Origin: Baylisascaris procyonis
Lineage: Eukaryota; Nematoda; Chromadorea; Rhabditida; Ascarididae
NCBI GenBank assembly: GCA_037389465.1
Contig: JAZARR010000197.1
Span: 223,501-287,500 of the forward strand
Direction: 5' to 3'
Length of the DNA stretch: 64,000 nucleotides
Shown: positions 40,921 through 52,200 of the stretch, one piece after another
How positions within the stretch are numbered: position 1 is the first letter of the stretch
How the letters are laid out: each line of letters starts with the position of its first letter
The notes under the pieces: model-generated
What the model saw: the letters and a program-made list of their open reading frames with translations, nothing else
The model's database searches: none
What the model was told of the DNA's origin: nothing
Translations under genes and position numbers: made by a program

Positions 40921-40922
<2 letters not shown>

Positions 40923-42000
40923 CCAAGCCTCAAGTCCAGCACAGTTCTCGCTTCATCTTCAGCATCTCCTCCCCTCCCACGTCTCTCAACCTTTAAAAGT
41001 TCTCCGAGATTGGATGTCACTATGTGGAAACGATAAATATAGTGATTGACACATAACCTTTGTGATATTTTGATCCCATTTATGGTAGAAATCGATCAGC
41101 AGAATACTGTAATATTACATTACATAGAATATCGTAACACACGGTAATACTATAAAAGAATAGTGCAACAAAATACGGAGCACAATCTAATCTATTATTT
41201 AATAACAAGTGACGAATATTATATTAAATTTTAAAAGTCCAAAAGGAAGTTAATTTTACTTTTGAAAAAAAAAGACTGCGAACAGAGATTATTAATTGGT
41301 GGTGAAAATTCAAAGTAGAAGCGTTTCTATTGAATTGAGAACGTCGTCAATTTATAGTCTTATAATGATATAAATTTAGAAGTAATATCAATAGTGTCAT
41401 TTGAAAATGCTTTTGAATTTCCTCATTCCTCTCATATCATTCGTCATTTCCTCTCCTCTTACAATAGGAATAAACATCGACCACTTTATTCAGCTAAATA
41501 TCTCAGTGATATTAGCTTAAATATCCTGTCGATTGCGTCATCAATATGGGAAAAGTGGGAAAGCGCGCCAGGCATGTTGGTATGATATATGCTTTAGCTG
41601 CAGTGGCAGTTAGATCTGTCAGCTTTATGAATTGCATATAAATGATATATATAATACCGTATAAACATGTGCCATACCATATTCATATTTAATATAAATT
41701 TCTGCATAAATTTTCTACATAAAAAATCGCACCGTCAATGCAGTCGATTGTATAATGCGACTTGAATGATATAAAATACCGTATCCATGCTGAGCGTTTT
41801 GAGAACATTGAAGTTTTTTAATTAGTAGTGGTTGATGAATTATTCTGAGACTCCCTAATATGCGTCATTCGGGTTAGGCACGAGTGCTCTTTTTATTTTC
41901 TCATTGAATTAGGTAAACTTACTTTTAAAGACCATTTTTTATAGATTGTACCCAATAAACTCTGTAACTCTTATATCAGTGCTTTCCAAGTTGAAACCCT

Positions 42001-42044
42001 CAGACAAACAGACGAACAGACAGGCAGACAGGCAAACAGACAAA
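42001..42044. repeat. (CAGA)n-like microsatellite
   Basis: About eleven CAGA-type tetramers with substitutions, preceded by TTGAAACCCT, a flank like that of the GACA-type array at 31.25 kb. Confidence 0.85.
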
Positions 42045-42339
42045 TGCACATATACGTACGTGGCGACGCTCAAAGGTTCCGCAAATACAAAATCACGGAT
42101 TACATCCCATCAAAGATGACAGACGTATAAAATTTCAACGTGAATTTGCAAGATCCGATTTTAGAAAAAATCCAAGCAGCTTTTGCAGATGTCTGCGGTG
42201 ACAATATTCTTCTAGCTTCAGGGTATATGATTTTTGATTGTATCACGTCATATGAGAGCAAACTGAAAAAAAAATTTTTTTTTCATCGCTGATTTATGCA
42301 TGCAGATGTATTTACCACTCGATTAGATAAATTTGTCTA

Positions 42340-42695
42340 CTTTTGTCTACTGCGTGGTCGGTTGTGAAGCTCCGACCAGAACTGCTGGCTCAATCGAGCC
42401 ATCCCATCCCTCACCCTCATCGGGACAAGGGCGGCGCAACGAGTCCCGATAGTCATAGGAGGATCGGCTCGTCAGCAACGACAGTGAATCGGCTCGTCAG
42501 CATCCGACGGGCAGGAGACGAGTCTAAGCCCTAACCTTCACGCGACCGACCTGCAAGGAGGAGAGGGCCACCTAAAGACCACAGGGGTCAACTGGATATC
42601 AGAGAGGCATTGGGTAAGAGCAGATGGAGGCGATATGAAGAGACATTTATTCGTAATGAATGCTCGATTGATTGAAATAAATGAAATAAATAAAT
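42340..42695 (+). mobile_element. SINE-like or non-LTR 3' fragment
   Basis: Bases 42340-42620 are sharply richer in G and C than the surrounding sequence. They contain an internal repeat of GGATCGGCTCGTCAGC-type sequence (around 42462 and 42488). The block is followed by an AT-rich tail, TGAAATAAATGAAATAAATA, near 42675-42695. A compositionally distinct body with a short-repeat A-rich tail is typical of retroposed SINEs or the 3' ends of non-LTR elements inserted on the plus strand. No A/B boxes or reverse transcriptase segment were recognised, and target-site duplications were not found. Confidence 0.35.
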
Positions 42696-42889
42696 AGGTA
42701 AATTTGCTTTGAAAAAAAAAAAATTTTTTTTTAATGACGATATCGTTTGATAAATATGCATTTATGTATGTATATGTTTGTTTTGCTATTACCATTGAAA
42801 TATTAAAAACACTGACACTGGAAATATGAAATTTAGTGGCTATAATGTTCGCCATTGGAACACTATCTTTGCTTTATTTATTGCTGGTT

Positions 42890-43017
42890 GCTCAAAATTG
42901 GTCACTTTGCTGGTCACTCGCTCAAAATTGGTCACTTTGCTGGTCATTCGCTCAAAATTGGTCACTTTGCTGGTCATTCGCTCAAAATTGGTCACTTTGC
43001 TGGTCACTCAAAATTGA
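42890..43017. repeat. 30-bp minisatellite with GAGTGACCAG core
   Basis: Four full copies plus a part copy of a 30-base unit (GCTCAAAATTGG, then TCACTTTGCTGGTCACTC). On the minus strand the unit carries GAGTGACCAG, which is also the core of the repeat at 50.8 kb. Confidence 0.95.
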
Positions 43018-46000
43018 TAGTAATTGTGTGCATTTAAATGTGCTAAAAAAATATGCACATGTTTTGTATTGGTCAGTTGTCTATCTGTAATTGATTGGGC
43101 TACAAAAACTTCTAAATTTTAGTGGAAGAAATCTACGAACGGTTGGATTCTAACAGAAAAAAAATACATCTGTATTTTGAGGCATTCAATTTTTATTAAT
43201 AATTTAAGAAATTTGCTAAAAACGTGAAAAATATGCAAAAAGCACTTATCATATCAACATCTTCGGCGCGTATTTCATCTTGCTCCATATAAGTTTCCTT
43301 TTTAATGCATAATTTTAATGTGAAAGTGAATGAAATTATAAATAAGACGTTAGGAAAATCGAAATTGAGCTGACGTCCTCTTCGTTAATGTTCTAATGTT
43401 TTAGAATTTGCCATTGGCAATATAGAACAACGAACATCTCAATTTTGATGTTTTCTTTGCAATATTTCTCTTCTTTTCTTTTAAATATATTTATTTTACA
43501 AATATTTCCATTCTGATGTTCTTTTTTTGCCGATTCATTATTTCGATTGCAGATACTTCATAAATAATCATGCCTACAACCGATCTAAGATCAATTAATA
43601 ATCTCATTCGAAACTTTTATTTGAATATACTTTTGAATGAAATAGATTTTGCTCATTTTATTTGCAAATCTTTCTTAATGATACTCTTTAGGCAGTTGAT
43701 GCTCTTTAGGCAATACTCAGCAATGCGTTCCGAAATTATATGTGGTTTCGAATATTCACAAATTCATAAGTCGTATGAGATTGGAAGTTTTTCATCAAGT
43801 TTTTAATGGCTCATTTTAGGAAATAATAAGTGAATAAAATGTTTAATTTACTCTCATAGAATATGGTATTTTATCGTTGTTTTATATGCAAAGTTATATT
43901 ATTAAGATAGACATTATTTATTGTTGTTGGCTTATATGCAACGTTATATTGTTTTCTTTCTAGAATACCGTTCATAAAATTGTGCGAAATTGAGAAAGCG
44001 GTTTTATCGTTTTGTATTTTGTAACTTTTTTTGCAATTTTTTTTTCAATTTCTTATTGAGATTCAAAAATGCGATGATTTAACGCAATAGAAATGTTTTA
44101 TTTTCTTGTGATTTAATGCTTATTTTCTAATGGTTTACCACAAATCTAATGATGGATAACACAGAAGTGTGTTACCGATACCATTTTTGTCTAATGGGCC
44201 TAGCATGTGCTAAGAGTCCTAAAAAAATACTGAAATGAGTTACGCTATAGGCGCAGTTTAAAGTTTTTTAGGCTTAGGAAAGCTCCACCTTTACCCAGCT
44301 CCTTACATGGGTAAATATTAAACTTAAATTTTAACATTTTAATATCAATATTTAACTATAATATTCAAAAATGCTGGTATAATATTACGGAAACTTAAAG
44401 ACTTTTACTTAAATCAGATACTTACTTGTTCGCTATTATATTTTATAGATTTATATAATATTCCATTGACTGCACTTATTATTGTTCATTGAGGTGCTCT
44501 ACTAATTAATTTGCCTATATAATAGTCGATTTCCTTTTCATAGCTTTAAATATTACTTCTCGTCATCAAACAATAAACTCTTCACCGAAGTTCATCGCAA
44601 TTGTTTCTCATTAAAGCTTGCGAGGAAATATCCATAGATAAAATATTTGCTTCTTTTCATCTTAATGCATTCATTTCATATTATTTAAATTATTATTTAT
44701 AACAGCTCGTCAGTAATATGTATTCAGCACAAAAATATTTACTCGGCATTTCGATTATCATTAGAGCTCCGATAAGTGATGAATGACTCCGAATTTAGCT
44801 CCTTCTATAAGTTCATTTATATGCTTTATTCCTGTACTACCGGTTACGAGACATGTTTAAGTATTGGGTAAGCAATGAGTGAAAATATCTCATCTGTATT
44901 AATTTGAATTCATTATGCAAATGAGGTTTGTTGAAGAATTTTAAATCAAAAATGTTGAATTCAACTTATTTGCTTGGAGAACTAAATCTTACTGTTAAAC
45001 TTAAACATTTCATACAGTTCAATAGAACGAATGCACTACAACAAAGTAATCTTTAATCGAGGTTATTTAGCAACAATTTTAGTAATTTATTCAATGCTTC
45101 TTTTGCGATCACTTCAATGAAACAATTCGTTCAACAGTTTTACATATTTTTTTAAAGCAACATTATAGTTTAATTAATCAAACTTGGCGCCTGGTTTTTT
45201 TCAAACTTGAGCATTTTCACTAGCATGAATTATATTTTGCTGTTAAAAATAATTTCCGCATGGATATTTTTTGTTTTTTTTACGACAATAAATATTTGCA
45301 ATTCAAATTTTCAAGCAAAAATTTTTTTAAAATTTTTATGAATTATTTCAATATGACGAAAATTACGCGCTTATATTTATAATGGAAGTCAATAAGCAAT
45401 AGTTGTTTAAATAATTTGATATTTCGCTGTCTTTGGCTTCATTTTATGCAAATTTCACGTTATATAGATAATGCAAATTAGTGTGGGAAAATTTTTAAAT
45501 AATAAAATTTTTGTTCTATTCATTTCTTCATTTTCATCGCATACTAAACAATGTTAATCCGTATGTATTTCTTACTCTACAATATCTGAGGTATGCTTTA
45601 CAAACTGCAAATATCTCCCTATATTTGGATCCATGTGTCTGTCTATATGTCTTTCCGTTTGTCGAGGCCTTAATTTTGGCCATTTTGGCCTCCTAAAACG
45701 TCCATTATGGCCTCGATAAAGCTGAAATGATGTAATTTCATTTCGACTAATTCATAGGATTTTTTCATTGATATGATCCTGTCACTCTTAAATAATTCGA
45801 ATACATTGTAGAACTTTTATATTACTTGTTTTTTTAAATGAAATGCTGTATTCTTTTAAAAAAATTTTGCAATTATTTTTTAAAATTTATTTCCATTTGA
45901 ATATTTCGAATTTATTTGTTGCTTATTTTTCATTTCATTTATCTCTGTCTCATATTTTTCATGCTTCAAATATTTTCGTTAACTTCTAATAATATTATTT

Positions 46001-46221
46001 GTTTGCAAATAATCTTGAAATTAACTCTCTATTCAAGTCACTAAATATCTTTTCCGTCAATTGCTTCGCCTGTATAAATACTGCTAAATTTCAGTTTCCT
46101 ACTATGATGTCATTTGTGAACGGACGAGCAAAATGCCTTCCAATTATGTTGATTTATGCAACTTGGGATCGTCTCGACGAGTACTGCTTCTAGCCTGAAT
46201 TTTCTCAAGGCATTATACGCC
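43018..46221. other. Gene-free stretch upstream of the GPCR gene
   Basis: AT-rich sequence with no supported exon, RNA gene or repeat array. It should contain upstream regulatory sequence of the GPCR gene. Confidence 0.45.
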
Positions 46222-46257
46222 ACCCTTATCAGTACTATACAGTACCCTTATCAGTAC
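46222..46257 (-). promoter_or_regulatory. Two GATA-factor-like sites just upstream of the GPCR start
   Basis: The 14-mer ACCCTTATCAGTAC occurs at 46222-46235 and again at 46244-46257. On the minus strand each reads GTACTGATAAGGGT, matching the ACTGATAAG core bound by nematode endodermal GATA factors such as ELT-2. They end 30 bases before the GPCR start codon. Site identity is seen in the sequence; function is inference. Confidence 0.4.
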
Positions 46258-46287
46258 GTACCGTACCTGCATTAACGTCTATCGAGG

Positions 46288-49200
46288 ATGACTGAGATAT
46301 GCGACGATGTTGAAGAGCAACATTTTTGTCGATGCCTTGCACAAATGTGTCCCATCGTTCATATGAATGCGAGTCGAGAGAAACTCGAAAGTTGTTATAT
46401 GGATTTATGCTTCATTAGTAAGCGAGCACTCCAGGATGATTCGCTTATGAAGGTTCGCTATTGTTCGCTATTTTTTTGTGCACTATGCCATTATTCGCTC
46501 ATTTATCGTAACGAATTTATAGTTGCATAACCCATTATGTTAACGTCATATATATGCTAATTTGTTTATATGTCCCTCAATATTGGGTCAGCAATTTCAA
46601 CCTAGAAAGCCTTGAAGCCTAGAGCTTTAGCTATGGTCACTTTTGAGAGGTCTCATAAATATTTAAAGATGAAAATTTTACATTCATTTTGCATTATTCA
46701 AATTATAAAAAAATGGATCTTTTTATAAGATTTATTCGAGCAGTTTAATTGATTTAATTAAAATATATTCATAAATTTATAATATTCATGACTTATAAAA
46801 TTTTTATTTAAAATGAATGGAATTGAAACTTTTTTCACATGTTCTAAATTGAAATTAATAATTTCCAGCAATTATTCGATATAATACCTTTACATTTAGA
46901 GGATACAATTGTTTAGGTTGTATTAGACGGAAATTGAAAACATGGAAGTCGTGATTTTTTGTGAACTTGTGGAGTTCGTGAATTCCTCCGATATTTTTCT
47001 TTGCATTCTTTGATTTAGGTCTTTGGTAAAAAAAAAATGTCTCTTTCACGGGTAATGCCTTTGAGTGTCGCTCATAAAAAATATTTCAGTTGGCGTTAAA
47101 ATTTGTAAAGTATAATGTTTAGAACGAATATGAGACATGAGTCGCATCGTTTCTTTCAACATTTATAAAACTACATTTCGCATATTTTTTTTTCTAACTT
47201 AAATTATTTTGCATTCATCCTCATCCAGCATTATTTTTATATTAATTAGCACATCTATCTCTTATAATAATAAATATTTCGTATGTTGTTTCATTTTTAA
47301 TGATATTTATTATGTAAATATATTTTTCATTAGAATAATATCGAGTAAATAAAATTAGCACAAATTCACATAGAGCGGTTTCAACGGTACTATAGCGTTT
47401 CTTTTCTTTTGTAATAATGTTGGTTGCAAATTGCAAATTGTATAACAAATAGTTTTACAGATAACAGCTCTTTATTTAACTATTCTGCTTATTGGAGTAA
47501 TTGGTAATATAACAACTTGTGTTGTAATTCGAAAACATGGACTTCTTAGGACACATTCCAGGTAAAATCAACCGAAAATTACATTTTTCGGTATTTTGTA
47601 ATCGAATACTTTCCAAAAAAAAATTCTTTCCTCTGTATTTGAATATTTATTCATTTGAAAAAATTCAAATTTTTGGTGCCGTTGAGGTAATAGAGAAATT
47701 AAACATTTCGAAAATAGAATATATGAAAATCGAAAATATAAATCAATTTTTATTGTCGTTTTAGAATGTTGAATCTCTTTCTCTCTAATCATATACTATT
47801 TTCATTTCGTAAAATTTATTCAAATAAAAAAATATTTTCAATATCTAATTGCAATGAAAAAATGAAAAATTGTCGAATTGTTGATCTATAGTTGAGAATT
47901 GGCCTTTAGATTTTGAAAGACGTCCAAATGTGGCACTAAATAATTTGCAACAAACGTTGTCGAATTCTGCAATATTTCTATATCTCACGTATCCGATAAA
48001 GCCGCAATCCTATTGATTACTAAGAGACCCAAACAGTGAGAATCATTACTTACTAGTATTACTTAATTTCACTAATTCTATTTCCCTTTTTTTCGGATGA
48101 AAATTCCCAAAAGAGTTACTCAATTCTAAAAAAAATATTTTTTACTAGTTTTTTTCCCAAATATTACGCAAAATATTTGATAATGATATATAATTTCAGT
48201 CGTTATTTATTGAATTTGGCAATTTCGGATTTAGTCACATTATGTGTTGGACTTCCGTTTGAAATTTATATGAGTTGGAATCAATATCCATGGTCGCTTC
48301 CTGATTTTGTTTGTAATTTAAAAGCGTGGATAGCCGAAACAACAAGGTATATATAAATGTCTTATGCAAATTTTCATTTCTTTTTTTTGCTGTTTTAGTA
48401 GATGATTTATAGATAGAAAAGAAAAATCAATGAGAAATTTGCTTCGTTTCGGAAAAGGGAAACAATTTAACCATTTTTTGCATCACGTCATTTTTTCCCC
48501 GCAATTTACACTTCAAATACTATGAATAGTTAGTTGGCAGTATTTCCGGTCACTCAAATAAAGCGAAGATTTAAAGATATCGTTTATATTTGAAGATACT
48601 CCCAGAGAGAAAATACAAAAATATGTCGCATGCGAGGAAATATAAAACCGTCGTCCTGCGCTAAATATATGCTCATACATTAGAGATATAACACTTATTG
48701 TCATACGAATAAGGCTATCACTTTTGAATTTTATATGGAAATGTTATGATAACATGGAATAAATTGTTGGAAAAAAAAGGGGTTATAGGAGTTCGATAGA
48801 AGTTTTAAATTAGCATATTTAATGTGAAACCCAGCTTGAACGACTAATGAAATCGGCAATTGATCAAAGATCGAAAATTTTCTTTCTATGTGGCGATACG
48901 GCTGCATTAAATTGCATATGTTCATACGATATATTTGGTCTTTAGGTGATTTGCATATGCATATTGTCTTACTACTATATTTGCAAAATTCGATGTTATC
49001 AGTGAGCAACTGATAACAAACAGAAAGGTGATAAAAGGTCACGAAACTAGCATTTATTCAGGAACAAATGTATAGTAAAACGGATGAGAGTGGGAAATTA
49101 TTAAACGATTGTCTTTCATTTCGAAGACAGCCTTTTGTGAATTATCTTCAAATGGGAGGCAATTCATCAATAAATTTAAAAAAATCGCATCAGAGATTCG

Positions 49201-52200
49201 ATATAAATTTATGCAAATTTCTGAAATATTTGAGTAATGAAAGAAACGAACCTAATATCCAATGAAAACATTCATAAAGGCAAAATTACTGTAATCGTCG
49301 TGAAAGCTAATTAACCGTTGAACTTACTTACCTGAATGATTAATTACCTAAATTACAGGTGATTAAATTGTTTTCAGTTGTATTTCGGTGATGACAATTT
49401 TACTATTCTCTATTGAACGATATATCGCTATTTGTCATCCGATTCTCTTTCTAAAACTTCGCGGTATGCGAGCACAGGTAATAATTTATAACTTTTCATT
49501 GATCTTTCAAAATTCACTTTGAGAAAAAAAAAATTCGAAATCATTTAGAATCAACGAGAATAGTTTTTTAACAAAGAAACAATTCAAATGCACTCAGATA
49601 ACAACAGAAACAGACAACGACAAACTCAGACAACAACGCAGACATACAGACAATATTTATTCATTCTTTGGCCCTTAGATATGAAAAGGATCTCATAGCA
49701 GTCTCTATACCATGGATTGGTTTGAATTTCAATCGTAACTGCACTTTAAAAAAAAAAGATATTAGCACTTTTCAATTCTAGTACAACATCTGAAAGGTGA
49801 TGCAAAAAATTTTTGGTATATATCTCTCTTTTTTTCTTCATAAGTGCTGAATTTCTCACCAACGAATATCAAGTTTTATCAAAAATGAGCCAACCATTAC
49901 TGCATTAATTTAAATAATTTTCAAATATGAAGCGAGAGGGAAACTTAAATAGGAATCAGTAATACGTGATATAAGACAATAGTTTGATGTTAAAAAATTG
50001 TTTTTAATTGTTTCTTTTGAGAGTGCTCATTATTCAATATTAATGAAGCTTTGATCTTCGTTCGTAGAGGTCTTTATTTTGTACCTGTCTTGTAGAGCCT
50101 CATATCCTCTCTCTTACCCAGCAAATTTTTCACCTCTCTCTATCGTTATGAATTTCGATTTCAGTTGCTCAAATTTGCCTTTACTTTCCTATATACTAAA
50201 CATAAAGCTCTATGAGATGGCCTAATTATATTTCTATACTTTTGGGTAACCAAAACCCAATTATGGAAGCGGGGAGGGTAGTAAAAGGAGAGGGATTGAA
50301 ATTTGTAAAAAATACCAAAAAAGTATCACTATTTTAAATAAAATCTTCAAATTTACATAAGCGTATTAAATGATTTATAGTTGCCGATATTTCTTGTAAT
50401 CACATGGATGATAGCAATTGTGGCCGCATCTCCTTATGGTATCAATCATCGTGCAGATTTCTTACTCAAGGCATATATTTTTTTATTATTATTTTTATTA
50501 TAATTTTTTCTAAAAATTCGTTCCCGTTTCTATACTCACTGATCACTCTGGCGAAAAGGGGAAGGGTGAAGAAAATTTCCGAATTATTAACGAAATTACT
50601 CAACAATTTCACCAGAACATCATTTTTCGACCGACGCCCACCCCCTTCCCCCCCCCCCTCCCCGCGTATTGGCGACCGTCACAATATTAATCATTTACTG
50701 GCGTTTAATTGTAAAAGCGAGACCTTTGAAGTTATTTCTAACGAAGAAGAAAATGTACGACTTAGGTGACCACTTGGGTGACCAGAATGCTACAATTCGT
50801 TGAGTGACCAGATGCTACTCCGTTGAGTGACCAGAATGCTACAATCCGTCGAGTGACCAGAATGCTAAATCCGTTAAGTGACCAGAACGGTACAATCTTA
50901 CAATCCTTATTTACCAATTCCAGTTGACGTATTATGGGTTGAAAAAAGAATTTTAAGGTTCAAAGATGTTATAAGCCTTATTTCATCCACCGTATTCATT
51001 GTTCACTTCCCGCAATTCCTCTTTCACTTTAATTTTGATTTTACTTTCCGCACTATAATTTAAATGATGTCATTCCTTGAAAGCTCTCTTGTGTTTGTTT
51101 ATTACTATTGTTTTCATTCAATGCAATATGCGTCGATAGTCGACAAAACATATAATTTCTTTTCTGAATATTTATGTAGAGATAATTTCTTTCAACACTA
51201 TTCAATGCAATAACGAAAACATATAATTTTTGAATAATATTTATGTAGAGAATTTCGAGCCAATTTGATTGAATCAAAACCAATTGCAGGAAGAACGTTA
51301 GCCATAAATACAGGACGTTTGGTGAAATTACGTGCAATAAGATGATAAAGGAGTTTTAGAAATTGAAAAATTTGGCATTAATATAAATTGTTTTGAATTG
51401 ATGAAAAAATTTTGATTAAGAATTATCTAAAATTGCAAATATTCCAATCTCTTTTCTACGTTTTTTATTGCTGAAAATGTCTCTTGAAGACAAAATTAGT
51501 TAGAGAATTTCAATTATCCCCTCAGGCGCTTTTCGAAGAACTTTGATCTGCTCAATTATTGATTTTTGTATTAGTGGCCATAAAGAGGTAATGAAATTAA
51601 TGGTGCAAGAATTCTCACTAAAGAAGCGACTCGCAAAATTTCTCCAAATGCATGGAAGTAGGGGAATGGAGCAAACAATACCTATGTATTTTTTCAAAAA
51701 TACCGTATGCATTACAAATGAAGCATTCCTACCGTATTACTTCAATTTGAGGTTCCCCTTCTAGTAACCTCAACGTATGAAATGCTCTCCGATCTTCAAA
51801 ATGCTGATTAAATTTTTGAATCGAAAATTTTGATTAGCTTTTAATTAACTATTAGTAATTGGAAGTATTTGCATTTGCTGTTAATTTATGTTGTCACGAT
51901 GAATTATTTCTTTCTTTTTTAGATAAGCAATGAAAAGAAAACTATACGAATTATATATTTTTGCGCAATTATTTTTTAAATTTTTTTTTTCAAAATTTCT
52001 AAATCATTTTTATTAATTTGTTTTGAAAAAAATTTTCAAATTTTTAGAAGAGAAAATTTTTTTTCAAAAATTTTTTTTGTATTTAAATTAGCAATTTGCA
52101 ACTTTTTATCAATTTCATTAATTTAACTTTCAATTATTTATTGGCAGATATCGTTTTTTTTTTAAGATTTCTCTTATAAAATCCAAATCAGGATTTCAGG

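Larger units (their letters stand above)
30465..42339. other. Long gene-free stretch
   Basis: About 12 kb in which no exon could be supported on either strand. Contents: a G13 run at 30709-30721, GGACAGGT-type repeats at 31251-31326, (GACA)n at 32291-32352, a compound (TA)n/(TAAA)n array at 35679-35858, a (TA)n array at 40861-40920 and (CAGA)n at 42001-42044. The rest is AT-rich with many T and A homopolymers. Confidence 0.45.
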
